Positions 9,001-17,200 of a stretch of DNA of 60,458 nucleotides are shown piece after piece; the stretch's first letter is position 1; each line of letters opens with the position of its first letter. Position numbers and translations under genes: made by a program. The DNA is from Bacteroidales bacterium (GTDB taxonomy: Bacteria; Bacteroidota; Bacteroidia; Bacteroidales; Muribaculaceae). Location of the stretch: assembly GCA_900770215.1 (NCBI GenBank), contig CAAGJW010000075.1, forward strand, positions 1 through 60,458, given 5' to 3'. The notes beneath the pieces were generated by a model, which saw only the letters and a program-made list of their open reading frames with translations, was not told where the DNA came from and ran no database searches.

Positions 9001-9474
9001 TCCGAGTGTCACATATTGTCCCTTGAAGTCGAGTCCGCCCTGGGTGGTGACGCTGGCCAGCTCCTTCATGTCGTCGTAGGAGTCGATGACGTAGGGGTCG
9101 GCCTCGGTGCCCGATCCTGTGAACATCTCGGGATATATCTTCATCATGTTTTGCCTGGTGGCAGTGCCCACGGCCGAGGTCGCGGTGAACAACTGCACAG
9201 CACTGCTGCGGGTGATGGTGATGGCATTGCTGCCCAGCGAGGCACCATCACCACTCACGCTCCACGTGGCACCCGAGCCCGTGCCCAGTGTCACGTTGCT
9301 CTTCACGGCCGTGTGCACGTCGGCATCGGCCAGAATCACTGGAGCTGCGCCGGCAAGGGCTGCATCGGTAGTCATGCTCGACTTCAAGCGAGGATAGAGG
9401 CCCAAGGTGAAGTTCCACACGTCGGCGTCATATCCAGTCAAAGCCGTGCCTGCGGTGAGCGCGCTGGTCGAGAG
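6085..9474 (-). CDS. GLUG-repeat surface protein, 3' part after a frameshift
   Basis: About 1130 residues in the new frame, continuing the protein begun at 10895. It contains many GLUG-type repeats (GGIVGxxxGxVxNCxNTGxV), arranged in blocks that alternate with segments beginning GTEADPYVI or GTENDPWII and ending EGRLT...YPxL. The last 60 residues form a beta-rich tail (RYNLQGQ...VVILRYSDGT) like the C-terminal sorting tails of secreted Bacteroidales proteins. The frame is open further upstream (to 9627), but that peptide is nonsense relative to the family. A start codon inside this part would yield a protein without signal peptide, so by itself it would not be exported. Probably an adhesin-like surface protein. 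Confidence 0.8.
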   Translation of the reverse strand, partial: LSTSALTAGTALTGYDADVWNFTLGLYPRLKSSMTTDAALAGAAPVILADADVHTAVKSNVTLGTGSGATWSVSGDGASLGSNAITITRSSAVQLFTATSAVGTATRQNMMKIYPEMFTGSGTEADPYVIDSYDDMKELASVTTQGGLDFKGQYVTLGADIDMQSDDSFACIGLNPAYPFAGTFDGAGHSLKNWKLTNHTNQVRQSGLFGDIAITGVVKNLTIDATCSVGLYLNSGVIAGRVFGTIADVKVLPATLLSRAAGGSWGGIAYQVESTGSITDCYVGSNITLSGASNRVAGIACVNNGTITGCQYAGSLTGTAASYLACIASTNSGTIDNCLASGNVTAQANVGGIVASNMATGMVSNSLATGVVNYTSNVDAAGAVAGVNDGKFENVVYDSQITILNNIKASGIEGRLTRQIIAGTYGDRWTANGTTYPQLTKFASLDAAMITSFPIIFADTENRREMTEGVKATCYNATGLTWKLDDGDDFSLPTATKVLTFDGDNSFCDDKVIEKYAGITRQIPVSAYGNILSGSGTENDPWIIATKSDLTKLAKQSALAANHGDYAGKHFKFTADIAMTTAIPGIACGGAKKFNGILHGEGHTVTGISISTTAEATGLVGYLGEEGMIENLNVASGTITATQRYTGGIVGRCAGTVVNCTNGTTVTGSQYYTGGVIGYAENAVRLDSLTNTGTVTSTNFYTGGVAGYVAGKGAAPYGHMVNRGAVSGTMYVGGVMGFALTDTLSQLTNYGIVSPSKTSTCNMHGGIIGVADACCLITQARNYGTVSGGVTGLGGVIGRYWPASATADTLTVVDCLNAGIVTGKATTSTSNIGGIVGMSDNYKLIVERCANTAAITNPATKVAASAAAAGGIVGGGSPVITSCFNSGVISGLNGIGGILGRINENNPATLTDCLNTGWLEGYNSTSANVGSISGYYNAASAYSGCVYDKQMSDIAAVGKADRTGAEGRLTSEIVDVGTTAAAGYNAPATVARYPVPASLGSDTAVMVASVPIFLDENDTRYMVIHDFDLSTLDGLMWTAGEPIVIDGSRARITSSYNGTDTITATMGSVSRSIPLTISFVYTGITSPTTSKSRIVTSRYNLQGQHVDADYRGVVILRYSDGTATKQLQR

Positions 9475-10895
9475 CGGCCTGTCTCGTCGCTGCCCCAGCC
9501 TGCCACCTGGCTGTCGTAGTAGCAGTGGGTGAGGCTTATGCGCTCGTCGCTGGTATAGTGGCCCACATAGGCGCTTTGGGCAGAGCGTGCTGCACTTGCG
9601 GCGTTGATAGTGCCCAAGCTCAAGCAATTGGTGAGCTTAGTGACATATTGGGCACTCGACTGATTGCCCACAATGCCGCCGGCATATTGCATATAGGTCG
9701 AGCCGCTGGTGCTGAGATAGGGAGCATCGATGGCTCCGGCATTGTAGCTGTTGCCGATTGCAAAGTCCTCGGCAGCACCTGCGATGCCGCCAGCTGCCTT
9801 GAAGCTGCGTATTGTGCCCGTGTTGAAGCACTGCTCAACAGTGCCTTTCATTCCATATCCCACGATGCCGCCCTGGTTGGAGAGCATGGCATAGGTCACG
9901 CTGGTCGAGTCGTGGTCCATGAAGATGTCGCTGATGAGACCGCTGTTGTAGCAATTGGTAATTGTGGTTCCGGCATTAGCTATGCCGGCAATGCCGCCCA
10001 CGTGGTTGAGTGCCACAATCTTGCCCTGGTTGGAGCAGGCTGTGATGATTGCCCCCGAGTTGTAGCCGCTTATGCCGCCCACATAAGTGTTGGTGACGTT
10101 GGCATTGGCGATGTGGATATAGCCTGTGAAGGTGCAATCCTTGATGTTGTAGCTGGCGTTGCTTTGGTTGTTGGCATAGGAGGTGATGCCACCCGTGTAG
10201 GTGTTGGCGCGGGTGATGGTGATGTTGACACTCGAGGTGCAACTGTCAACCATGCCGCCTTGGGTCGAACCCGTGATGGCACCAAAGGCGCAACCCGAAT
10301 AGACCTTGCCAGAGAAGGAGCAGTTTTTTACCGAGCCCAGGTTGTAAGCCACCAGGCCGGCATTCAAGTTGTTTTGCTTTGCGTTTGACAGATACATGGT
10401 GGCATTGGTCACATGGCAGTTTTCAACAACTCCTTGATTGTTGGTCACCAGAAAAGAGCTGTAAAGCAAGGTTCCCTGGGCATAGAGCGACGGGTAGGCA
10501 ATGGTGAGGTTTTTCACGACTCCCTTGCTTCCCAAGTAGGAAAACACAGCAAAAGTGTTGACGTTGTCGGCAACAGTGTCGCACACGCCATAGAACTTCT
10601 TCCCGTTTCCGTCGAAGTTTCCCATAAACGGCAGGGAGCTAAGCCCCGTCTTGAGGCCTGTCTCGCCATTGAAGGTGATGTCGTTTGCTACTTTGAAATA
10701 ACACCCCTCATACGAGGTTTGCGCGCTGTGCAGGTAATTTTGGATTTCAACCAGATCGGCAACTTTGGTGATGAGGTATGGGTCGGCCTCGGTACCCGTT
10801 CCGCCGCTGAAAGTTCCAACTCCCCCGGCTGTGGCACACACAGTGATTGACAGCGCTGCCGCAAGCGCAATAAGTTTAATCTTTCTCATAGGCAT
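9438..10895 (-). CDS. GLUG-repeat surface protein, 5' part with signal peptide
   Basis: 485 residues before a premature stop. The N-terminus (MPMRKIKLIALAAALSITVC) is a clear signal peptide; the ATG at 10889 is an equally good start. It is followed by GTFSGGTGTEADPYLI and many GLUG repeats (for example YVGGISGYNSGAI). GLUG repeats build beta-solenoid-like surface stalks found in IgA peptidases and adhesins. The last residues (GRSRPARSPQARL) are out-of-frame reading; the natural continuation lies in the adjacent frame at 9474. Together the two parts would give about 1600 residues. Confidence 0.85.
   Translation of the reverse strand: MPMRKIKLIALAAALSITVCATAGGVGTFSGGTGTEADPYLITKVADLVEIQNYLHSAQTSYEGCYFKVANDITFNGETGLKTGLSSLPFMGNFDGNGKKFYGVCDTVADNVNTFAVFSYLGSKGVVKNLTIAYPSLYAQGTLLYSSFLVTNNQGVVENCHVTNATMYLSNAKQNNLNAGLVAYNLGSVKNCSFSGKVYSGCAFGAITGSTQGGMVDSCTSSVNITITRANTYTGGITSYANNQSNASYNIKDCTFTGYIHIANANVTNTYVGGISGYNSGAIITACSNQGKIVALNHVGGIAGIANAGTTITNCYNSGLISDIFMDHDSTSVTYAMLSNQGGIVGYGMKGTVEQCFNTGTIRSFKAAGGIAGAAEDFAIGNSYNAGAIDAPYLSTSGSTYMQYAGGIVGNQSSAQYVTKLTNCLSLGTINAASAARSAQSAYVGHYTSDERISLTHCYYDSQVAGWGSDETGRSRPARSPQARL
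9465..9482 (-). other. Frameshift joining the two GLUG halves
   Basis: On the minus strand ACAGGCCGCTCTCGACC reads TGRSR in the first frame and (after re-reading one base) LSTSALTAG in the second. Restoring one base, for example CGCCTCTCG, gives TGRLSTSALTAG, which matches the GRLT-type segments later in the protein. A one-base deletion is the simplest reading. There is no homopolymer or classic slippery heptamer here, so programmed frameshifting is unlikely; a true mutation and a sequencing error are both possible. Confidence 0.75.
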
Positions 10896-11118
10896 AAAAT
10901 TATAAAATGAACAACTTTCATCTACTCTAGTTACAGATTTAAGTTTTGCCGTTGTAACTTTGATTAAACTATATTAATTTCGCGCGATATGAAATGAATT
11001 TGTAATTTATCGAGTATTTTGTGTGATAAATTGTAAAATGTGTAGGTGGTTTCAAGCTAATGGCAAGAGAGGCATGCTGGCGGCAAGAGTGGGCCTGTGC
11101 TTGAGAAACCGCTACAAT
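10896..11118. other. AT-rich intergenic region upstream of the GLUG gene
   Basis: I see no gene and no clear -33/-7 pair for the minus-strand GLUG gene. A plus-strand TAACTTTG (10957-10964) resembles a -7 box but lacks a good -33 partner and has no downstream gene. Confidence 0.4.
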
Positions 11119-11147
11119 AAAAAAACCACGGCTTGACGAAGCCGTGG
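11119..11147 (-). terminator. Terminator of the OmpH-like gene
   Basis: CCACGGCTT (11126-11134) and AAGCCGTGG (11139-11147) form a perfect 9-bp stem with a 4-nt loop. It is followed on the minus strand by seven T residues. It lies about 50 bp past the stop at 11199. Confidence 0.9.
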
Positions 11148-11198
11148 CTCATTTACAGTATTGTATTTTATGGTTAAATGAAATTAACCAACAAAATT

Positions 11199-11792
11199 TT
11201 ATTTCTTCTTGGCCACCTTGGTGTAGCGCTGGTTCAAGCCCTTCACCACCTCGTCGGTCACGTCATATTTTGGGTCGATGTAGAAGGCCGAGGCTTTGGA
11301 GAGAATCAGGTCGTAGCCCTTCTGCTTGGCGTAGATTTTCACATAGTTGTCGATAGAGTCTTGCAGCTGTTGGCTGTTTTCTTGCAGCGTCTTTTCCATC
11401 TTGCTTCTCATCTCGGCCAGTTTGTTTTGCGCGTCGTTCACGGCCTTCTGGTAGCGAGCCTGGTCGGCTTGAGCCTGGGCCTGATCGGTGGCATATACGT
11501 TTTTCTTTTCCTTGGCCTGGAACTCGCTCTCAAGGTTCTGCAAGTTTTGCTGCTGCACCTTCTGTGCGGCATCGAGATTGTTTTGCATTGTGATGGTGAG
11601 CTCCTTGAAGTCCTTGGCCAGGTTATAGTTCTTCGTTATTGAGTCGGGGTCGATGTAGCGTATCACCATCGACTCGTTGGCTTGCTTGGGCAGCGCGGGC
11701 TTGGCTTGAGGCTGGTTCTTGTTACACGACACAGCGGCCAGCGCGATGGCTGCCATCATGACAAACTTTGTCATTTTGCTTGAAAAATTCAT
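11199..11792 (-). CDS. OmpH/Skp-family periplasmic chaperone-like lipoprotein
   Basis: 197 residues starting at ATG 11792; the frame is open upstream but overlaps a small real gene. A lipoprotein signal ends in AAVSC (Cys23). Residues about 60-160 are a long charged coiled coil rich in Q, K, E and A, followed by LSKASAFYIDPKYDVTDEVVKGLN, the conserved end of the OmpH/Skp family. Skp-like proteins hold unfolded outer-membrane proteins in the periplasm. Lipidation is a variation on the usual soluble form. It is the second gene of an operon, 19 bp behind the 56-residue membrane protein, with its own terminator. Confidence 0.9.
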   Translation of the reverse strand: MNFSSKMTKFVMMAAIALAAVSCNKNQPQAKPALPKQANESMVIRYIDPDSITKNYNLAKDFKELTITMQNNLDAAQKVQQQNLQNLESEFQAKEKKNVYATDQAQAQADQARYQKAVNDAQNKLAEMRSKMEKTLQENSQQLQDSIDNYVKIYAKQKGYDLILSKASAFYIDPKYDVTDEVVKGLNQRYTKVAKKK

Positions 11793-11811
11793 TTCTCTAT
11801 ATATATCGTTG

Positions 11812-11982
11812 TTATTTATAAAATTCCTGGTCTCTTGCACAAGTGATGCCCCGTTGTTGCATCGCCTTGTTGCCGTGGATGTGTGTGTTGGGGAATCGTC
11901 CGCCCTTGACAAAGAATATCTTGATGCCCAGCAACAGCACTGCAACACCCACCAGTACTATGGTCGCAATTACGATTTCCAC
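11812..11982 (-). CDS. Small single-span membrane protein with GTG start
   Basis: 56 residues from GTG 11982 to TAA 11812; too short for ordinary gene finding. Residues 2-25 form one membrane helix (VEIVIATIVLVGVAVLLLGI), followed by FFVKGGRFPNTHIHGN and a short tail with one cysteine (GITCAR). I recall similar short proteins with an FVKGGxFPNTH motif upstream of other genes in Bacteroidales, but cannot name a function. It is 19 bp upstream of the OmpH-like gene and follows a TATATTTG -7 box. No in-frame ATG precedes the GTG near the promoter. Confidence 0.75.
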   Translation of the reverse strand: MEIVIATIVLVGVAVLLLGIKIFFVKGGRFPNTHIHGNKAMQQRGITCARDQEFYK

Positions 11983-12005
11983 TGCCGTTTTTTGAATTGG
12001 TTGTG

Positions 12006-12013
12006 CAAATATA
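12006..12013 (-). promoter_or_regulatory. -7 box of the small-membrane-protein/ompH operon
   Basis: TATATTTG on the minus strand (complement CAAATATA), placing the transcript start about 18 nt before the GTG at 11982. The -33 element is not clear. Confidence 0.5.
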
Positions 12014-12150
12014 GAAAACCTTTGCGAGATTTTGCCCCTTATTACAAATTAATTTCGTATCTTTACCAAAGTTCCGAGAATGTTTTAACATAAATTTGTC
12101 GAACGCAACTTAAACTAACAATTATCACATTTAAAAAGAGACAACCAACT

Positions 12151-13617
12151 ATGACAGTAAAAGAATTGAAACCTACCAACGTGTGGAGTATTTTCGACGA
12201 GATCACCCAGGTGCCGCGCCCGTCGGGCAAGCTCGACAAGATACGCGAGTGGCTTGTGAATTTCGCCAAGAAGCACAACTTCGAGTACAAGGTCGACGCC
12301 GTGGGCAATGTGGCCATGTTCCGCCCGGCTGCTCCCGGCTATGAGAATGCCAAGCGAGTGGTGCTGCAAGGCCACATGGACATGGTGGCCGAGAAAGTGC
12401 CCACGTCACACCATAACTTTGAGACCGACCCCATCGAGACTGTGGTCGACGGCGAGTGGGTGCGTGCCAATGGCACCACGCTGGGCGCCGACGACGGCAT
12501 GGGCCTGGCTCTGGCACTGGCTGCCTTGCTCGACGACGACATCAAGTGCGGCCAGCTCGAGGTGCTTGCCACTGTCGATGAGGAAACCGGCCTCACCGGT
12601 GCCATCAACATCAAGAGCGACATGCTGCAGGGCGACTATCTGCTCAACCTTGACAGCGAGGACGACGGCATCATCACCATCGGGTGTGCCGGCGGCCTGG
12701 AGTCGCTCGTCTACTTCGACTACACCCCCGAGGCTGCTCCTGCCGACCTCGTCTATTTCAAGCTCAACATCACCAAGATGCATGGCGGCCACTCGGGCAG
12801 CGACATCGACAAGGGCTATGCCTGCGCCACCAAGCAGATTGCCCGCCTGCTCTATCGCCTGGAGCAGAAGTTTGACTTCAGGCTCGCCAGCGTCGACGCC
12901 GGCAACCTGCACAATGCCATCGCCCGCGAGGCTGTGGCCATCGTGGGCGTGAAGCCCGAGGACAAGGAGAAACTCTCGGTCGAGCTCAATGCCTATATCG
13001 CCGATGTGAAGAATGAGTACAAGGCCACCGAGCCCCACATGGAGGTGCTGTGCGAGAGCGTCGACAAGCCTGCCACCGTGATCGACGCCGACACGGCCCG
13101 CCGCATCATCGCTGCCGCTTATGTGGCTCAGCACGGCATCTACTCGATGGACCACGACATCAAGGAACTGGTGGAAACGTCGACCAACTTTGCCAGCATC
13201 AAGACGCTCGAGGCCGAGAAGACCATCTATATCGAGCACTTCTCGCGCTCGTCGGTCGAGAGCCGCAAGTATGAGCTCGCCGGCCAAATCGAGGCCCTCT
13301 ACAAGCTCGCCGGCGCCCGCAAGGTGGACTATGCCGGCGGCTACCAGGGCTGGCAGCCCAACGTCAACAGCAAGCTCCTGGCCGATGCTGTGGCCATGTG
13401 GGAGAAGCTCTACGGCGTGAAGCCCATCGTCAATGCCATCCATGCCGGCCTCGAGTGCGGCTTGTTCCTGCAGCAGGCTCCCCACATGGAAATGATTTCC
13501 TACGGGCCCACGCTCGAAAACGTGCACTCGCCACAAGAGCGCTGCCACATTCCCGCCGTGCAGAAGGCCTGGGACTTCACCGTGGCCCTGCTCCAGGCCA
13601 TTGCTAGCGAGAAGTAA
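12151..13617 (+). CDS. pepD: Aminoacyl-histidine dipeptidase (cytosol non-specific dipeptidase)
   Basis: 488 residues, the family length. M20-type zinc peptidase that hydrolyses Xaa-His and other dipeptides in the cytoplasm. Metal and catalytic motifs are visible: QGHMDMV (His and Asp), the shared ligand region ADDGMGLA, the catalytic glutamate pair in DEETGLTGA, and HSGSDI in the lid/dimer domain. The last ligand region is near HSPQERCHIP. The start ATG follows AAAAAGAGACAACCAACT; the leader contains a TATCTTTA that resembles a -7 box. It is a monocistronic gene closed by a strong terminator. Confidence 0.95.
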   Translation: MTVKELKPTNVWSIFDEITQVPRPSGKLDKIREWLVNFAKKHNFEYKVDAVGNVAMFRPAAPGYENAKRVVLQGHMDMVAEKVPTSHHNFETDPIETVVDGEWVRANGTTLGADDGMGLALALAALLDDDIKCGQLEVLATVDEETGLTGAINIKSDMLQGDYLLNLDSEDDGIITIGCAGGLESLVYFDYTPEAAPADLVYFKLNITKMHGGHSGSDIDKGYACATKQIARLLYRLEQKFDFRLASVDAGNLHNAIAREAVAIVGVKPEDKEKLSVELNAYIADVKNEYKATEPHMEVLCESVDKPATVIDADTARRIIAAAYVAQHGIYSMDHDIKELVETSTNFASIKTLEAEKTIYIEHFSRSSVESRKYELAGQIEALYKLAGARKVDYAGGYQGWQPNVNSKLLADAVAMWEKLYGVKPIVNAIHAGLECGLFLQQAPHMEMISYGPTLENVHSPQERCHIPAVQKAWDFTVALLQAIASEK

Positions 13618-13652
13618 CCCCTTCTTGCCACGCGTGCGCACAACACACTACA

Positions 13653-13685
13653 GGCACTCCCGCCCGCCGCGGGGGTGCCTTTTTT
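13653..13685 (+). terminator. Terminator of pepD
   Basis: GGCACTCCCGC (13653-13663) pairs with the CGGGGGTGCC arm ending at 13679, followed by six T residues. Confidence 0.85.
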
Positions 13686-13764
13686 CACCGGCCGGCTCGC
13701 TGCCCGCGCCCGAGTCAAAACCTTAAAACTTAATAAATAATTTCGTTTGGCGCAGTATTTGCTG

Positions 13765-13772
13765 TATCTTTG
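13765..13772 (+). promoter_or_regulatory. -7 box of rsfS-ftsH
   Basis: TATCTTTG followed by C matches TAnnTTTG; TTTC at 13741-13744 is a weak -33 at 20 bp. The start codon is 26 bp downstream. Confidence 0.55.
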
Positions 13773-13797
13773 CAGGATAACATTACTATGTATATAT

Positions 13798-14157
13798 ATG
13801 ACTGAAAACGAAACATTAGTACAAGCGATAGTCGAGGGCCTCCAGGAGAAAAAAGGCCGCAATATCGTGCACGTCGACATGAACCAGATAGAGACGGCTG
13901 CCACAGGCGACTTTGTGATATGCACAGGCAACAGCACCATGCAGGTCGATGCCTTGGCCGACAGCGTGCGCGACTATGTGGAGAAGAAGCTGGGCACGCG
14001 CCCGTTCAACTACGACGGCTACCAAAACTCGCAGTGGATCGTGATCGACTACGGCACGGTCTATGTGCACGTGTTCCTGCCCGACTTCAGAGAGCGCTAC
14101 AACCTGGAGGAGTTGTGGGCCGATGCCAAGCTCACACGCATCCCCGATCTGGACTAA
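13798..14157 (+). CDS. rsfS: Ribosome silencing factor RsfS
   Basis: 119 residues. RsfS (Iojap/DUF143 family) binds ribosomal protein uL14 and blocks subunit joining in starvation. Diagnostic features are the N-terminal LVQAIVEGLQEKKGRNI, the core ATGDFVICTGNS and the WIVIDYGTVYVHVF segment. I start it at ATG 13798; the frame is open earlier but overlaps the promoter. It is directly upstream of ftsH (61 bp to ATG 14219), the standard Bacteroidales order. Confidence 0.95.
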   Translation: MTENETLVQAIVEGLQEKKGRNIVHVDMNQIETAATGDFVICTGNSTMQVDALADSVRDYVEKKLGTRPFNYDGYQNSQWIVIDYGTVYVHVFLPDFRERYNLEELWADAKLTRIPDLD

Positions 14158-14218
14158 GTGACTATTTGGCAGTGATGAGATTTTTTTCAAAGGCGGGCGG
14201 CTGTCGCTAAAGGCGGGC

Positions 14219-17200
14219 GTGCCTCTCGACTACAATTATCAACAATTTTTACGATCAATGGCTGGAATTTTCAACAACAACAATAGCAGCAACAACAACG
14301 ACGGCAAGACGCGGGGCAAGGGCTTCGGGTTCAGCATCTACTGGCTCTATGCCCTCATCCTTGCCATGCTGGTAGGGTACTGGTTCTTTGATGCCGACGT
14401 GCAGACCAAGCAAGTGTCGTGGACCGACTTTGAAAACCTGGTGCAGACCAAGGGCAAGGGCGTGACCAAGATTGTGGTGCACAACGGCAAAAACCAGGTC
14501 GAGGCATTCCTCACCCCTGAGCTGGCCAAGCAGGTTTATCCCGATTCACGCCCCCAGCAGGGCGTGCAAAGTTCGGTGACTGCCGGCATCGCCTCGAGCG
14601 ACAAGATGGACGACTATGTGAACAAGTGGCGCAAGGCCGGCCAGTTCAACGGCAAGGTGGAGTATGCCAGCGACAGCGACTACACAAGCGTGTTGCTGGG
14701 CGCGCTCCCGTTTGTGCTGCTCGTCGTGTTCTGGATATGGATGATGCGCAGCATGGGCGGCCGTGGCGGCGGTGGCGTGTTCAGCGTGGGCCGCAGTCGT
14801 GCCAAGCTCCACGTCAAAGACAAGGACAAGAGCAAGGAAATCACCTTTGCCGACGTGGCCGGCATGGAAAAAGAGAAAAAAGAGGTGTCAGAGATTGTGG
14901 AGTTTCTTAAAAACCCCAAGCAGTACACCGACCTGGGTGGCACCATACCCAAGGGCATCTTGCTGGTGGGCCCTCCAGGCACGGGCAAGACGCTACTGGC
15001 CAAGGCTGTGGCCGGCGAGGCACAAGTGCCTTTCTTCTCGATGGCCGGCAGCGACTTTGTCGAGATGTTTGTGGGCGTGGGTGCCAGCCGCGTGCGCGAC
15101 ATGTTTCGCGAGGCCAAGGAGAAGGCTCCCTGCATCGTCTTTATCGACGAGATCGACGCCATAGGGCGTGCCCGCAGCCGCAAGAACGACTTTGCTGCCA
15201 ACGATGAGCGCGAGAATACGCTCAACCAGCTGCTCACCGAGATGGACGGTTTCGGCAACAACAGCGGCGTGATTGTGCTAGCCGCCACCAACCGTGCCGA
15301 CGTGCTCGACAAGGCCCTGCTGCGTGCCGGCCGTTTCGACCGCCAGATCTACATAGGCAACCCCAGTGTCGAGGATCGTGCGGCCATCTTCAAGGTGCAT
15401 CTCAAAAATGTGAAAATCGACGGCAGTGTCGACCTCGACCGCCTGGCCCGCATGACCTCGGGCCTGTCGGGTGCCGACATCGCCAATATATGCAACGAGG
15501 CCACCCTGCTGGCTGCCCGCGCCAAGAAGAAAGCTGTGCAGCAGCCCGACTTCTACGAGGCCATCGACCGCGTGACGCGGCAGCTCGACAAGCCCACCCG
15601 CATGACCGACACGGTGACCTTTGCCGACGTGGCTGGCATGGAGAAGCCTAAAAAAGAAGTGGGAGAGATCATCGCCTTCTTGCGCAACCCCAAGATGTTT
15701 ACCCGCCTGGGCGGCAAGATACCGCGCGGCGTGCTGCTGGTGGGCCCTCCAGGCTCGGGCAAGACACTGCTGGCCAAGGCTGTGGCCGGCGAGGCCAATG
15801 TGCCTTTCTTCTCGACCTCGGCAGCCGAGTTCCAGGGCGAGTTTATGGGTTCGGGCGTGAGCCGCGTGCGTGAGCTCTTCCGCAATGCCAAGGAGAAGGC
15901 CCCGTGCATCATCTTTATCGACGAGATCGATGCCATAGGCAGCCGCTCCAACCGCAACGGCGAGCGCGAAATCACGCTCAACCAGCTGTTGGCCGAGATG
16001 GACGGCTACGGCACCAACACGGGCGTGATCGTGATGGGCGCCACCAATCGCGTGGAGCTCATCGACAAGGCCCTGGTGCGCCCTGGCCGTTTCGACCGCA
16101 AGATCTATGTGGGCTTCCCCGAGCTCAAGGACCGCGAGGAGATATTTGAGCTCTATCTCAAGCGCATCACCACCGACGACAGCATCGATGTCAAGGAGCT
16201 TGCCCGCAAGGCCTCGGGCTTCAGCGGTGCCGAGATTTCCAACGTGTGCAACGATGCTGCCGTGCAATCGGCAGGCGCTGGCAAGGAAAATGTGACACAG
16301 GCCGACCTGCTCAAAGCCATCGAGAAGGTGCGCAAAGGCCTGGACTACGACACCAAGCTGGCCAACACGGTCACCTTCGACGACATTGCCGGCGTCGAAA
16401 AGCCCAAGAGCAAGATATTGCAGATCGTCGACTTCTTGAAACGTCCCGACTACTACACCCGCCTGGGCGGCAAGATACCGCGCGGCGTGCTCCTCTCGGG
16501 CCCCACCGGCACGGGCAAGACCATGCTGGCCAAGGCAGTGGCCAACGAGGCCGATGTGCCCTTTATCACCGCCTCGGGCCCCGACCTGGCCAACATATAC
16601 GGCGATCCCATACAGCGCCTGCACGAGATATTTCGCGAGGCACGCGAGAAGTCGCCCTGTGTGGTCTTTATCGACGAGATCGAGGCCATTGGGGCCAAGC
16701 GCAGTGAGGTGGCGGCCGACCAAAGCCGCACGCCGGCCCTGTCGCAGCTGCTCATCGAGATGGACGGCATGGGCAACAACAGCGGCGTGATCGTGATGGC
16801 TGCCTGCAACAACCAGGACATGCTCGACCGCTCGCTGCTGCGCCCCGGCCGTCTCGACCGGCACATCTATGTGGGCCAGCCAGGCAAGAATGAGCGCATC
16901 GATATCTTCAACCTCTATCTCAAGCACGTGAAATTGGCCAGCGATGTCAAGGTCGAAGACTTGGCACAGAAAACGTCGGGCTTCAGCGGTGCCGACATTG
17001 CCAAGGCTTGCAACGATGCAGCCCTGGCTGCCGCCACCCAGGCCGACGGCGAGGCCGTGTCGCTCAAATACTTTGACGAGGCCATCGACAATCTGCGCAA
17101 GGGCCTCGAGGACAAGCACTCCGAGATAGGCACCATCACCTTTGCCGACGTGGCCGGCATGGAGGAGGCCAAGCAAGAGGTGACCGAGATTGTCGACTTC

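Noticed and set aside
9465..9482. Programmed frameshifting in the GLUG gene
   Set aside because: No slippery heptamer or homopolymer and no obvious downstream stimulatory structure at the junction.
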